Source: an uncultured Psychrobacter sp.
GTDB taxonomy: Bacteria; Pseudomonadota; Gammaproteobacteria; Pseudomonadales; Moraxellaceae
NCBI GenBank assembly: GCA_913061175.1
Contig: CAJXUF010000005.1
Coordinates: 1 to 35,559 of the forward strand
Direction: 5' to 3'
Length of the DNA: 35,559 bases
Shown here: one piece after another, positions 19,589 to 28,814 of the stretch
How positions within the stretch are numbered: the stretch's first letter is position 1
How the letters are laid out: every line of letters starts with the position of its first letter
Made by a program: the position numbers and the translations under genes
The notes under the pieces: model-generated
What the model was told of the DNA's origin: nothing
The model's input: only the letters and a program-made list of their open reading frames with translations
Databases searched by the model: none

Positions 19589-19649
19589 CATGGCTTGCCA
19601 TGGATAGTAAACGCTTATGCTGTAGTCGATATAATAACTAAGATAAGCG
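19589..19649. promoter_or_regulatory. Dyads in the ilvH-ilvC gap
   Basis: CATGGC-TT-GCCATG (19589-19602) is a perfect hairpin sitting about 15 bases before the ilvC ribosome site. CGCTTAT (19612-19618) and ATAAGCG (19643-19649) form a second 7-bp inverted repeat. They could be a leader structure or an operator; no regulator is identified. Confidence 0.4.
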
Positions 19650-19700
19650 CTTTGTTGATTAGATAAATAACTATTGGTTTACACTGGTTTTGATAAATAT

Positions 19701-20198
19701 TTAAATGCTGAGGGTTTTTTCACCGCGGGCAATACCGATCACACCTGAGCGAACCACTTCCATAATACGCTCACGGCCAATCACATCGATAAAACCATCA
19801 AGTTTGGCTTTGTCGCCCACGATTTGAATCGTATATAAGTTCGAATTTACATCGACGATTTGTGCGCGGAAAATGTCTGCGCTACGTTTGATCTCTTCAC
19901 GAACACCGCCTGTTGCACGGACTTTAATGAGCATCAATTCACGCTCAACGTGTACGTTCTCCGTCAAATTAAGCACTTTAACCACTTCAATCAATTTATG
20001 CAATTGTTTGGTGATCTGCTCAATTCTTTCAGGTGACGTAATGGTCGTAACCGTTAGACGTGAGATACTTGGGTCATCAGTAGGCGCGACGTTCAAAGTT
20101 TCGATATTGTAGCCACGTTGTGAGAACAAGCCGACTAACCGCGACAACGAACCCGCTTCGTTTTCCATCAATACCGAAATCAGATGTTGTTGTTGCAT
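19701..20198 (-). CDS. ilvH: Acetolactate synthase small (regulatory) subunit
   Basis: The regulatory subunit of acetohydroxyacid synthase; it activates the large subunit and carries the valine feedback site. Start ATG 20198 overlaps the ilvI stop by one base (TAATG) and has GGGGAG upstream, giving 165 aa, the IlvH-type length rather than the short IlvN of AHAS I. The N-terminal ACT domain (residues 3-76) shows 'HLISVLMENEAGSLSRLVGLFSQRGYNIETL' with the conserved Asn26-type region. The C-terminal ACT-like domain ends '...ERIMEVVRSGVIGIARGEKTLSI'. Tight coupling with ilvI implies fixed stoichiometry. Confidence 0.97.
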   Translation of the reverse strand: MQQQHLISVLMENEAGSLSRLVGLFSQRGYNIETLNVAPTDDPSISRLTVTTITSPERIEQITKQLHKLIEVVKVLNLTENVHVERELMLIKVRATGGVREEIKRSADIFRAQIVDVNSNLYTIQIVGDKAKLDGFIDVIGRERIMEVVRSGVIGIARGEKTLSI

Positions 20199-22030
20199 TA
20201 GGTACGCTCCCCTTTTGTTAACCACATATCACGCATGGCCTGTCCAGCGATTTGCATTGGATATACATGCTCATTACGATCGACGTAAACATCGATAAAT
20301 ACCAGTTTGTCTTTCATAGCCATTGCTTCAGCCAATTGTGCTTCCATAGTCGCAGGGTCAGTAATTTTGATACCGACATGACCATAGCTTTCAGCCAATT
20401 TGACAAAATCTGGTAAGGAGTTCATATAAGACTGGGCATGACGACCTTCATACAGCATATCTTGCCACTGCTTCACCATACCAAGCTGCGCATTGTTAAT
20501 GTTCAGAATTTTAACTGGTAAGTTATACTGTAAGCAGGTCGATAGCTCTTGGATATTCATCTGAATAGAGCCTTCACCAGTAATACAAACCACATCACGC
20601 TCAGGATTGGCAAGTTTGGCAGCCATTGCATACGGCAGACCAACACCCATGGTACCAAGACCACCTGAATTCAGCCATTGACGTGGCTCATTGTAAGTAT
20701 AGTAAAGTGCCGCAAACATCTGATGCTGACCGACGTCACTTGTGATAATAGCGTTACTGTTAGTCACTTTATCTAGAGCTTGTACGACACTTTGTGGCTT
20801 AATACCATTATCTGTGCTGGTGTCATAACGTAAGCCATGACGCTTACGCCACTCATTAATTTGTGACCACCAATCGAGCAATGCGTGCTGCTCTAACTGC
20901 TTGTCTTGACCAACAATCTCTAGCATGTCCGTTAAGACCGACTTCACATCACCTACGATAGGAATGTGCGCAAGAATCGTCTTTGAAATTGACGCAGGAT
21001 CGATATCGATATGAATGATGGTTGCGTTAGGACAGAATTTTTTAACGTTGTTGGTCACACGATCATCAAAACGCGCGCCGACAGCCAAAATCACATCAGC
21101 ATGATGCATACTCATATTGGCTTCGTAAGTACCGTGCATGCCAAGCATACCTAAGAACTGACGATCAGAGCCAGGGAATGTACCAAGACCCATCAAGGTA
21201 TTGGTCACTGGTAAATTCAGACGATGTGCAAGATCTGTTAATTCTTCGTGCGCATTGCTCCAAATCACACCGCCACCTGCATATACAACAGGACGCTGCG
21301 CTGCTAATAGCGTTTCAATGGCTTTTTTGATTTGACCGCTATGGCCTTTGAGTGAAGGCTGATACGAGCGTATAAACACTTCTTCTGGATATTCGTAAGC
21401 GAATTTTTCGCTAGGCGCAGTCATGTCTTTTGGCACATCAATGACGACAGGGCCTGGGCGACCAGTCTGTGCAATATAAAATGCCTTTTTTACAATCATT
21501 GGAATTTCGCTAGCATGGCGTACCTGAAAGCTATGCTTAACGATAGGACGTGATACACCTACCATATCTGTTTCTTGGAAAGCATCTTCACCGATTAGGC
21601 TACTTGGTACCTGACCTGCGATTACAACCATTGGTACAGAGTCCATAAAGGCAGTAGCAATAGCTGTCACGGTATTGGTCGCACCAGGGCCTGATGTGGC
21701 CAACACGACGCCAGTATTACCAGTCACTCGCGAATAAGCATCGGCCATGTGACCCGCTGCTTGCTCGTGACGTACTAAGATGTGCTCAATATTTTCTTGC
21801 TGAAACAGCGCATCATAAATGTGTAAGACCGCGCCACCTGGATAGCCAAAGATGTATTCGACACCTTCGTCAGTCAGTGCTTGCACCAGCATTTCAGCGC
21901 CCGATAGCATCACAGGCTGTGCACTACCTTCTGCAAGACGTTGTTGCTTTTGTTCAAAATTTTTGGCGGCATTACCCGTTTGGGTATGTCCCGTCATGTT
22001 CGGACTTTGCGTGGTTTGCGTCACTGTCAT
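20198..22030 (-). CDS. ilvI: Acetolactate synthase large (catalytic) subunit
   Basis: A thiamine-diphosphate enzyme joining two pyruvates (or pyruvate and 2-oxobutyrate), the first common step of branched-chain amino acid synthesis. With ATG 22030 (AAAGG upstream; GTG 22033 also possible) it has 610 aa. About 40 residues precede the family start '[34 protein letters not shown]', longer than E. coli IlvI (574). The catalytic Glu lies in '[18 protein letters not shown]' and the FAD region in '[18 protein letters not shown]'. The ThDP/Mg block is '[29 protein letters not shown]'. It is first in ilvI-ilvH-ilvC, below an unusually long leader region. Confidence 0.96.
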   Translation of the reverse strand: MTVTQTTQSPNMTGHTQTGNAAKNFEQKQQRLAEGSAQPVMLSGAEMLVQALTDEGVEYIFGYPGGAVLHIYDALFQQENIEHILVRHEQAAGHMADAYSRVTGNTGVVLATSGPGATNTVTAIATAFMDSVPMVVIAGQVPSSLIGEDAFQETDMVGVSRPIVKHSFQVRHASEIPMIVKKAFYIAQTGRPGPVVIDVPKDMTAPSEKFAYEYPEEVFIRSYQPSLKGHSGQIKKAIETLLAAQRPVVYAGGGVIWSNAHEELTDLAHRLNLPVTNTLMGLGTFPGSDRQFLGMLGMHGTYEANMSMHHADVILAVGARFDDRVTNNVKKFCPNATIIHIDIDPASISKTILAHIPIVGDVKSVLTDMLEIVGQDKQLEQHALLDWWSQINEWRKRHGLRYDTSTDNGIKPQSVVQALDKVTNSNAIITSDVGQHQMFAALYYTYNEPRQWLNSGGLGTMGVGLPYAMAAKLANPERDVVCITGEGSIQMNIQELSTCLQYNLPVKILNINNAQLGMVKQWQDMLYEGRHAQSYMNSLPDFVKLAESYGHVGIKITDPATMEAQLAEAMAMKDKLVFIDVYVDRNEHVYPMQIAGQAMRDMWLTKGERT

Positions 22031-22886
22031 CACCTTTTTTTGCGGCGAGAATTTGCGGGATTCTATGAGTAAAAATAATTACTTACCGTCGTTATTTTCA
22101 CTTACTGAATGATCGCTAATTCTTGTCCATATCAAGAATATCTGCCCAATAGGTTTAATTAAAACTGTCTCATAGGACAATACTAATCAAACATAGCAGT
22201 GTATTTTAGGTCAGCTTTGTGATGGATATTTATCGATATACAGTGACAAGATGCGAGTGCATCTATAAAAGAAGAGGCTTATTATTGAGATTCGATACTA
22301 GCAAGTACCTATTGTGACTTTATTTGTACAGATGCATCGATATACATAAGCGAAAAAACTTCATAGCCAATACTAAATTATAAGATCTTTAGAACTTACA
22401 ATAGGCTTTGGGGAAATTTCTTAACGTCATACTATATCGCGTTTGATACAACTGCTAAAAACACATTTAGCACATTTCAAATAATAAGTTTATCTTAGTC
22501 ATTGTAGACAGATAAGTCCGGAGATAATGTATCGCTATCAATAGTGGTCGTTTTACCACTATGCTTGCTATATCATTATCACAAAGGAAATAAAACTGCG
22601 TAAGCTACCGATAAGTAACTCGTAGTTCTCATTCTCAAGTGCCACGGCAACATCGTAAAAGCCGCTCACTGACCAATCAACTGCTATTATATTCGATGGT
22701 TTACGAGTTATTGTCAAGAAAAACTTCTAAAGCCTATCCCAAACTATTAGTTATTAAATAATATACATTGATAAGTATTATTTGCTAGAATCAGAAGTAG
22801 ATACATTATTACTACTAATTAAACGCTCAAGTGTTATATTTACACCTATATACATTTGATTTTTACTACATGAGAGGATTGCTACT
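22031..22886. promoter_or_regulatory. Long divergent non-coding region ilvI / DUF4124
   Basis: About 855 bases with no convincing gene, unusually long for this gene-dense window. On the minus strand a perfect TTGACA (22712-22717) and TATAAT (22686-22691) face ilvI, but at 20-bp spacing, longer than the optimum. Perfect dyads are ATTCTTG-N7-CAAGAAT (22119-22139), TGCTAAA-N6-TTTAGCA (22453-22472) and ATAGTGGT-N6-ACCACTAT (22541-22562). ATCGATATACA occurs twice (about 22232 and 22338). A 24-codon frame beginning ATGTTGCCG near 22650 (minus) carries several Leu and Val codons, but no attenuator T-run follows. The DUF4124 promoter lies at the right end. Confidence 0.5.
22119..22139. promoter_or_regulatory. 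Perfect inverted repeat upstream of ilvI (candidate operator)
   Basis: ATTCTTG-TCCATAT-CAAGAAT is a 7-bp perfect inverted repeat with a 7-bp spacer, about 90-110 bases before the ilvI start. Size and symmetry suit a dimeric regulator such as a LysR-type protein; the regulator itself is not in the window. Confidence 0.45.
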
Positions 22887-23384
22887 ATGGCATATGCGTC
22901 TAAGATAAATACCGCAGCCAAATTATTAACGAGTACCGCGTGTATGCTAATGTTGTCTATGAACGCCAGTCAGGCTATTCAGGTTTATAAGTCTATCGGA
23001 GCGCATGGCGAAGTTAAATATAGTCAACATGCCCCTCAGACTGGTAAAAATATCGAACTGATTGAATTTCGTAGTGACGGTAGACAAAGTAACGCAGGCC
23101 AAATGGCAGGAAAAACAGATCCCAACCAGAGTAATAATGCCCAAACTGCAGAAGAGCAAAGAATTGCACAATTGGAAGCACGTATTAAAGAGCAAGATGC
23201 AAAAGAAAATGCTCAGCGCTGCCAATCACTACGTAACAATCTAACTAACCTCAATGTCGGCGGCCGTATCTATGAAATGGATGCCAACGGTAAGCGTCAA
23301 TATCTAGATGGTCGTGAAATTGAGCTTAAGCGCGAGCGTGTACAGCAGGCGATTGATCAATACTGTGCTAACTCTTCTACTTAA
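22887..23384 (+). CDS. Exported DUF4124-domain protein
   Basis: A 165-aa protein with an N-terminal signal peptide (hydrophobic 11-24, likely cleavage after NASQA near 30). A DUF4124 domain follows at once: 'IQVYKSIGAHGEVKYSQHAPQTGKNIELIEF' (31-61), the usual position for this envelope-associated domain. A Gln/Asn-rich linker (about 66-86) leads to a helical, coiled-coil-prone part (87-120, 'EEQRIAQLEARIKEQDAKENAQRCQ'). The C-terminal part has two further Cys near 112 and 159, which could form a disulfide in the periplasm. AGAGGA precedes the ATG. Function is unknown. It converges on nnr with only 21 bases between and no terminator. Confidence 0.87.
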   Translation: MAYASKINTAAKLLTSTACMLMLSMNASQAIQVYKSIGAHGEVKYSQHAPQTGKNIELIEFRSDGRQSNAGQMAGKTDPNQSNNAQTAEEQRIAQLEARIKEQDAKENAQRCQSLRNNLTNLNVGGRIYEMDANGKRQYLDGREIELKRERVQQAIDQYCANSST

Positions 23385-23405
23385 CTCTCTATCTCAAGCA
23401 ATATA

Positions 23406-25238
23406 TCAAACTATCATAAGCTGCATTACATGACGAATGGCTGCTGGCATATCTTGAGCTTGTAGCCCTCGTTGTCCCACTAGCAATGTATTGGTGTCGC
23501 TATAATGATTGTTCCTTTGATTTACTAATACATCTCCTGCAAACCCATGTATAAGAACCGCTTGATGTAAGCTACGTGCCTCTGCTGATAAATCTTGCTG
23601 TGCCAATAGTCCCGCGGTCACCCCAGATAGCACATCACCCATGCCAGCGGTTGCCATGCCAGCATTCCCTACATTACAGACGTATACGTTTTCTTTTCCC
23701 TCTTTTTGTTCTAACACTAACGATCCTGCCCCTTTTAATACCCAGTTACCACCATATGTTGCAGCACACTGTTTTATAGCTTGTAGTCTATTGGACTCAA
23801 TCTTACTTATCTTTTGATCAAGTAGTCTAGCTGCTTCCCCACTATGCGGCGTCAAGCAAACCCTATGATTAGTACTGTATTCTCGTAGCTCTGTTATTAG
23901 CTCATGATTATCCGTATACAGCGCTGCCAAGTGATAAAGTCCATCTGCATCGATCACAATTGATTTTTCATTCTCTATAGCAGCCTGTACATAATCAATA
24001 AATAATGCTTTGGCTTTCTTATCACGGCTAAGTCCCATCCCAATGGCAACGACACTGGCCTGCTTGATTAAATCTCTTACGCCACTTGCGTCATGTAAAT
24101 TAATGGTCATCGCATCTGGCAATGAGGTCAGTAACGACCCATGAAAAGCCTCATGGCAGGTAACTGTTATTTTACCAGCACCTGTCGCCATCGTACTGGC
24201 CGCAGACAGTATGGCAGCACCGCCCATACCCTGAGAGCCATCGACGCGATTTCCCCCAATGACTAGCACCTGACCATAGCTACCTTTGTAGCTGTTTTGG
24301 CGACGCGCCTTCATACTATGCGCAGCTGTCAGCAGCGTGGCAACTGGCTCAAATGCTTGAATGGTATTTTTCTCAGGTATCGTGTGATTGCTAGCTGTTT
24401 GGTGAAGCGTCATTTGATAAGGTATCAACGGTATATCGATTATGTCTCCGCTATAGTCTGTACCATCTTTGGTATGTAGACCAAACTTACGCGCAATCAA
24501 ACATAGAGTCACGTCAGCTTGTATTGCCATGCGCTCAAACACCTCACCGGTAGAGGCCACTAACCCACTCGGAATATCGACTGCAATTGCTAAGGCGTTA
24601 TTTTGCTGAGTAAGACTATTGAAGGCGTTAATAGCTGATTTATAAACGCCTTCTGGTGCACGATCTAAGCCAATACCAAATAATGCATCAATATAGACAT
24701 CAGCTGGAAATTTTCTTTTATCCGAACCATTATGATTAATAATATCTTCAAATCGTTGATAGTGACAGTTGCTCGCTAAAGCTATCTGTAATGCCTTTGT
24801 CGCGTCCGTTATATTTCTACTATCGCTATCTTTACCTCTAGGAGTTTTAGAAGTTACTGATTGATCATGGAGATCAAAATCATTTTCGCTAAAGCCAACC
24901 GTTATTACTTCTACTTGCCAGCCAGCTTGCTGTAAATAATGAGCGATAAGCCAACCATCACCACCATTATTACCTTTCCCTACCCAGATACTTGCTCGAC
25001 GAGGATGAACACTACGGTGATAAACGTTAGTATTAGTAGAATGGCTGGCACTGACATTTCTTCGCTCATAAATCTGCTCTATTTGCTGTGTCATTTGCCA
25101 AGCGGCTTGTTTCATCAAACCAAAACTGTCGTATCCTTGTGCAAACCAAGCCTGTTCCATCGCATAAATCTGCTTACTACTATATAGCGCAATAGGTTTT
25201 GTATTTTTTATAGGTGATAACTTGGTACTATTTCTCAT
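23406..25238 (-). CDS. nnr: Bifunctional NAD(P)H-hydrate repair enzyme (epimerase + dehydratase)
   Basis: This repairs damaged NADHX/NADPHX. The N-terminal NnrE domain (about 15-285) epimerises the hydrates and the C-terminal NnrD domain (about 295-605) dehydrates the S form using ADP. At 610 aa it is longer than E. coli Nnr (515), with loops near 60-85 and 120-150. NnrE shows GKGNNGGDG (87-95), DALFGIGLDR (184-193) and AVDIPSG (219-225). NnrD shows KGSYGQVLVIGG (318-329), DADG (430-433), TPHSGE (463-468) and NAGMATAGMGDVLSG (525-539). AAGGAT precedes the ATG. It is divergent from queG; the two are near neighbours in many gammaproteobacteria. Confidence 0.95.
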   Translation of the reverse strand: MRNSTKLSPIKNTKPIALYSSKQIYAMEQAWFAQGYDSFGLMKQAAWQMTQQIEQIYERRNVSASHSTNTNVYHRSVHPRRASIWVGKGNNGGDGWLIAHYLQQAGWQVEVITVGFSENDFDLHDQSVTSKTPRGKDSDSRNITDATKALQIALASNCHYQRFEDIINHNGSDKRKFPADVYIDALFGIGLDRAPEGVYKSAINAFNSLTQQNNALAIAVDIPSGLVASTGEVFERMAIQADVTLCLIARKFGLHTKDGTDYSGDIIDIPLIPYQMTLHQTASNHTIPEKNTIQAFEPVATLLTAAHSMKARRQNSYKGSYGQVLVIGGNRVDGSQGMGGAAILSAASTMATGAGKITVTCHEAFHGSLLTSLPDAMTINLHDASGVRDLIKQASVVAIGMGLSRDKKAKALFIDYVQAAIENEKSIVIDADGLYHLAALYTDNHELITELREYSTNHRVCLTPHSGEAARLLDQKISKIESNRLQAIKQCAATYGGNWVLKGAGSLVLEQKEGKENVYVCNVGNAGMATAGMGDVLSGVTAGLLAQQDLSAEARSLHQAVLIHGFAGDVLVNQRNNHYSDTNTLLVGQRGLQAQDMPAAIRHVMQLMIV

Positions 25239-25428
25239 AACTTATCCTTGTTGGTTCTACTCATTTTTTATTTTATCTAAATTTGGTTGCTCATTTCTCA
25301 TATCAGCTTAGCAAAAGCTTACCTCGACTTATGTATCAATATGAATGTGAGTTTATTTTCTTTTATACTTGCACTCATTGCTCACTGGCTTATCATAGCG
25401 GTATTTACATTATCTCTGATTGTCAGAT

Positions 25429-26640
25429 ATGAATAATCTGATTAAAACAAACGAGAAAACATCTAATAAGCACCTACTATCTATGCCTACTGATAAAAAC
25501 AAAATTACCATTACCAATCCAACTGTATTTACAACCACAGCTGATGTTAAGCAGTGGATTACAGCACAAGCACAGGAACTAGGGTTTGCTGATTGTGGTT
25601 TTTTATCCGTACATCATCCTTTGTTTACTAAGCAGATTGAACAACTACAGAAGTGGCTAGATAAAGGTTATGAAGGTCAACTGCAGTTTATGCATAATAA
25701 TCATGATCTGCGCGCTCACCCTGATCAGTTAGTCGAGGGCGCAAAGACCATCATCAGCGTACGTATGGATTATCTAACTCAATCACCGACGCCGCGAGCT
25801 GTCACTGATAACGACCATCCTAATAAAGGCATCATTGCGCGTTATGCAAGAGGGCGCGACTACCATAAAACGATGCGTAGCCGTTTAAAGCAATTGGCTT
25901 TGAAGATAGAAACAATGCTTCCTGAATGGCAACATTTGGATATCGGTTCAGAGAAAGAGTTTGTGTTTAGACCTTTTAGCGATTCGGCGCCTATCTTTGA
26001 GCGGCCTATTGCAGATGCAGCAGGTCTCGGTTGGACAGGTAAACATACACTACTTATAAATAAGCAAGCTGGCTCATTTTTTGTGCTTGGTGAGCTGTTT
26101 TTGAGCCTTGAGCTACCCGATGACAAACCAGTCAAGGAGCATTGCGGTAGTTGTAGCGCTTGTATTGACATATGTCCTACTCAAGCAATTGTAGCGCCTC
26201 ATGAGCTCAATGCCGCTGCTTGTATCTCTTATTTGACTATCGAGCACGATGGAGTCATCGATACCAAATATCGACGCGCAATTGGCAATCGGGTTTTTGG
26301 CTGTGATGATTGTCAGTTAATCTGTCCATGGAATCGCTATGCAAACCTTACGACCGTCAATGACTTCGCACCAAGGCATGGATTGGATAATAGTAGCTTG
26401 CTTGAACTATGGCAGTGGCAAGAAGCCGACTTTATGAAGAACACTCAAGGTAGCCCACTAAGACGCACCGGCTATGTGAATTTTTTACGTAATATTGCTA
26501 TCGGCCTTGGCAATGCTAATGCCAGCTTAGAAGTGGTCGAACAGTTAAAATCTAAATTAACCATACATAATGACATGCTAGATGAGCATATCGAATGGGC
26601 TCTAACTGAGCAGCACAACAAGCTAGACTCGACTAATTAA
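25429..26640 (+). CDS. queG: Epoxyqueuosine reductase QueG
   Basis: This carries out the last step of queuosine synthesis in tRNA (position 34), reducing epoxyqueuosine with a cobalamin and two [4Fe-4S] clusters. Start ATG 25429 gives 403 aa; TTG 25420 and ATG 25483 are alternatives, so the first 20-30 residues are uncertain. The N-terminal catalytic domain includes 'YEGQLQFMHNNHDLRAHPDQLVEGAKTIISV' and 'RPFSDSAPIFERPIADAAGLGWTGKHT'. The ferredoxin-like part has C239-x2-C242-x2-C245-x3-C249-P, C265, and C292-x2-C295-x3-C299-P. A C-terminal HEAT-like tail ends the chain. It is divergent from nnr and closed by a strong terminator. Confidence 0.95.
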   Translation: MNNLIKTNEKTSNKHLLSMPTDKNKITITNPTVFTTTADVKQWITAQAQELGFADCGFLSVHHPLFTKQIEQLQKWLDKGYEGQLQFMHNNHDLRAHPDQLVEGAKTIISVRMDYLTQSPTPRAVTDNDHPNKGIIARYARGRDYHKTMRSRLKQLALKIETMLPEWQHLDIGSEKEFVFRPFSDSAPIFERPIADAAGLGWTGKHTLLINKQAGSFFVLGELFLSLELPDDKPVKEHCGSCSACIDICPTQAIVAPHELNAAACISYLTIEHDGVIDTKYRRAIGNRVFGCDDCQLICPWNRYANLTTVNDFAPRHGLDNSSLLELWQWQEADFMKNTQGSPLRRTGYVNFLRNIAIGLGNANASLEVVEQLKSKLTIHNDMLDEHIEWALTEQHNKLDSTN

Positions 26641-26702
26641 CCAATCACTTTATAACTATCAAATATCCCTGAGATAAAATGGTTATTTGAAGTGTACAAC
26701 AT

Positions 26703-26736
26703 AAAAAAAGCCTCTTAATAATAAGAGGCTTTTTTT
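26703..26736. terminator. Bidirectional rho-independent terminator
   Basis: A perfect 9-bp stem AGCCTCTTA / TAAGAGGCT with a 4-base loop, flanked by A-run and T7. It lies between convergent queG (+) and the BON-LysM gene (-). Confidence 0.94.
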
Positions 26737-26786
26737 ATTAGAATGTCATATTTAAAATATTATTTTTCTATACGCTTCTTATAGAA

Positions 26787-27296
26787 TTATGGCTTAGGAA
26801 TGCGTAGTACTTGACCTGGATAGATTTTATCTGGATCAGATAACATTGGCTTGTTCGCTTCGAATATCTTCATATAATCGCCAGATGAACCATAAACTTC
26901 TTTAGCAATCTTAGATAAGCTGTCACCAGACTTTACCGTATACATCGTAGATTCAGGTGCATCTTCTTCGATATCGATGTTATCAATAACTTTTGCAACG
27001 TTTTGCACGTTACCGATAGCGATAATTGCTTTTTCACGATCAGCTTGAGTTTTAGCATTACCACTGATTTCTGCGGTATCTGTAGAACCGTTATATTTAA
27101 TTTTTAGGTTACTGATATTGAGGTTTTGCTGCTGAATACGGCGCAACAAAATATTAGCCACTGATTGTGCACTCGGCTCACTGCTTTGTACTGGTGTATT
27201 AGCATCTGCTTTCGTTTCTGTCTTAGCATCATGCTTTTCGTCATCACGGTTAAAAATCTTATCACCGATATCTTTTGCAAAGCTAAACATACCCAT
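26787..27296 (-). CDS. kbp: BON-LysM protein, Kbp/YgaU-like
   Basis: A soluble 169-aa protein of the YgaU/Kbp type, which in E. coli binds K+ in the cytosol. Start ATG 27296 (AAGGAG upstream) gives MGMFSFAKDIGDKIF, matching the E. coli start MGLFNFVKDAG in pattern. A charged linker (18-40) is followed by a BON domain (about 43-108, 'QSVANILLRRIQQQNL...ISGNAKTQADREKAIIAIGNVQNVAKVIDNI'). A LysM domain follows (118-167, 'MYTVKSGDSLSKIAKEVYGSSGDYMKIFEANKPML...YPGQVLRIP'). There is no signal peptide. The linker is longer than in E. coli. It stands alone between terminators. Confidence 0.92.
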   Translation of the reverse strand: MGMFSFAKDIGDKIFNRDDEKHDAKTETKADANTPVQSSEPSAQSVANILLRRIQQQNLNISNLKIKYNGSTDTAEISGNAKTQADREKAIIAIGNVQNVAKVIDNIDIEEDAPESTMYTVKSGDSLSKIAKEVYGSSGDYMKIFEANKPMLSDPDKIYPGQVLRIPKP

Positions 27297-27518
27297 ATAT
27301 CTACTCCTTGAAATATTATTATTTGTCATTCTTTTAATAAAACACGCAATCAAACAATGTTTTAAATGTCTAACTGGTATTTTTTTCTACGACTTACTAT
27401 TATGAGTATAGATAAAGTGAGGCAATGTAGATAGTAATAGTATGTTGAATAATGTTGAATTGACGTAGTCAATGTTAAATTCGATTGCTGTATTTAAAAA
27501 TATCAGTCATATACACAT

Positions 27519-27551
27519 AAAAAAACCGCCTATCTAATCAGATAAGCGGCA
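27519..27551 (-). terminator. Rho-independent terminator of acpP
   Basis: On the minus strand, stem CCGCTTATCT / AGATAGGCGG with a GATT loop followed by T7, about 30-60 bases past the acpP stop. Confidence 0.92.
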
Positions 27552-27578
27552 TCATAAATCTGCTAAATAAGTAGCAGA

Positions 27579-27815
27579 TTATAGTTGGGCTTGTACGTAA
27601 TCGATTGCTTTTTGAACAGTAGTCAGTTCTGCAGAATCTTCATCAGGAATAGTGATACCAAAATCACTTTCAAATGACATAACCAATTCAACTAGGTCTA
27701 AAGAATCTGCACCTAGGTCTTCCATGAATGAAGCATCGTTGTTTATGTCTTCAACATTCATACCTAGTTGCTCAGCTACTGCTGCTTTTACTCTTAGCTC
27801 GATATCATTACTCAT
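27579..27815 (-). CDS. acpP: Acyl carrier protein
   Basis: This carries growing fatty-acyl chains on a phosphopantetheine arm. Start ATG 27815 (GGAG 8 bases upstream) gives [16 protein letters not shown], 78 aa, the standard length. The modification site is Ser38 in [12 protein letters not shown]. The protein is strongly acidic, as expected. It follows fabG on the same strand, but a hairpin (27966-27991) and its own promoter (27887-27915) lie between, so it can be expressed at a higher level than fabD-fabG, in keeping with its abundance. Confidence 0.98.
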   Translation of the reverse strand: MSNDIELRVKAAVAEQLGMNVEDINNDASFMEDLGADSLDLVELVMSFESDFGITIPDEDSAELTTVQKAIDYVQAQL

Positions 27816-27886
27816 GTAGATCACTCCGTTATCATCTATTATTTTTAATAAACTGCTATATCGCCTTATTTAACGCCATAGCATGG

Positions 27887-27915
27887 TATATAAAATGTGT
27901 TTGCCAGACTAGCAA
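27887..27915 (-). promoter_or_regulatory. Sigma-70 promoter of acpP
   Basis: On the minus strand, -35 TTGCTA (27910-27915), a 17-bp spacer, and -10 TATATA (27887-27892). The predicted start is near 27880, giving a leader of about 65 nt before acpP. Confidence 0.65.
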
Positions 27916-27965
27916 TGCTGTCTGAGTACTCTATGACATGTTATACAGTCTGTCTGATGTCTAAT

Positions 27966-27991
27966 AAAGCCCTGCTATCATACAGGGCTTT
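27966..27991 (-). terminator. Hairpin between fabG and acpP (partial terminator)
   Basis: A perfect 9-bp stem AAAGCCCTG / CAGGGCTTT with an 8-base loop. On the minus strand it runs into TTTATTAG, a weak T-tract. It may attenuate read-through from fabG into acpP. Confidence 0.6.
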
Positions 27992-28085
27992 GACTCAAAA
28001 GTATCCGTCATTATAGCACCCTTTATTATAGTTTACACTCGTTCACACAGTTTTTTATTATAACTATGTAACGCTCATATATTGA

Positions 28086-28814
28086 CTACATATACATGCC
28101 GCCATTGACAGGAATGACAGCGCCTGTGATATAGCTGGCCTCGTCGCTCGCCAAGAAATGTACCGCTGCAGCGATGTCTTCTGGCTGACCAAGACGGCTG
28201 ATAGGTACAGCATCTAACATAGAGTTCAATAGGCGCTCATCAAGCTCATCTGTCATATCCGTTTCGATCAAGCCTGGTGCGACGCAGTTGATGGTCACTT
28301 GGCGTGAACCAATCTCACGTGCAAGCGTACGGCTAAACCCTTCAACGCCAGCTTTGGTCGCCGCATAGTTAGATTGGCCTGCATTGCCCATTTGAGCGAC
28401 GACAGAGGTAATGTTGATAATACGACCACGGCGTGCTTTCATCATACCGCGTACGGCACGTTTGCTCATGCGATATACTGAGGTCAAATTGGTATCGATA
28501 ACATTTTCCCAATCTTCATCTTTCATACGCATCAGTAGGCCATCTTGAGTGATACCTGCATTGTTAACCAATACTTGCACCGCACCATAGACGCTTTCGA
28601 TCTCTTCAAACAATTTGTCAATTTGAGCAGTATCACGTACGTCTAAAACACGACCAATACCACCAGTATCATGAAGGTAGTCATCGATAAGCTCAGCGCC
28701 CTTTTCAGTGGTCGCAGTTCCAATAACAAAATGTCCTTCTTTGGCAAAACGCTTGGCCACTGCCTTGCCGATACCTCGGCTAGCGCCGGTTACTAATGTA
28801 ATCGTACGGCTCAT
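28086..28814 (-). CDS. fabG: 3-oxoacyl-[acyl-carrier-protein] reductase
   Basis: An NADPH-dependent short-chain dehydrogenase that reduces 3-oxoacyl-ACP in fatty acid elongation. Its 242 aa is about normal. It has the cofactor loop TGASRGIG (9-16), NNAG (84-87), catalytic Ser137, Tyr150 and Lys154 in 'INITSVVAQMGNAGQSNYAATKAG', and the tail 'TGAVIPVNGGMYM'. The ATG overlaps the fabD stop by four bases (ATGA), so the two genes are translationally coupled. Confidence 0.97.
   Translation of the reverse strand: MSRTITLVTGASRGIGKAVAKRFAKEGHFVIGTATTEKGAELIDDYLHDTGGIGRVLDVRDTAQIDKLFEEIESVYGAVQVLVNNAGITQDGLLMRMKDEDWENVIDTNLTSVYRMSKRAVRGMMKARRGRIINITSVVAQMGNAGQSNYAATKAGVEGFSRTLAREIGSRQVTINCVAPGLIETDMTDELDERLLNSMLDAVPISRLGQPEDIAAAVHFLASDEASYITGAVIPVNGGMYM

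Noticed and set aside
22541-22650. Classical ilv attenuator (leader peptide plus terminator)
   Set aside because: The short frame is not dense in Ile/Val/Leu codons and the following hairpin has no T-run.
22577-22722. Minus-strand 48-codon frame starting TTG at about 22717, with protein-like text
   Set aside because: The start is a TTG that coincides with the TTGACA promoter-like box, there is no ribosome site and no family match. It is kept only as part of the long-leader observation.
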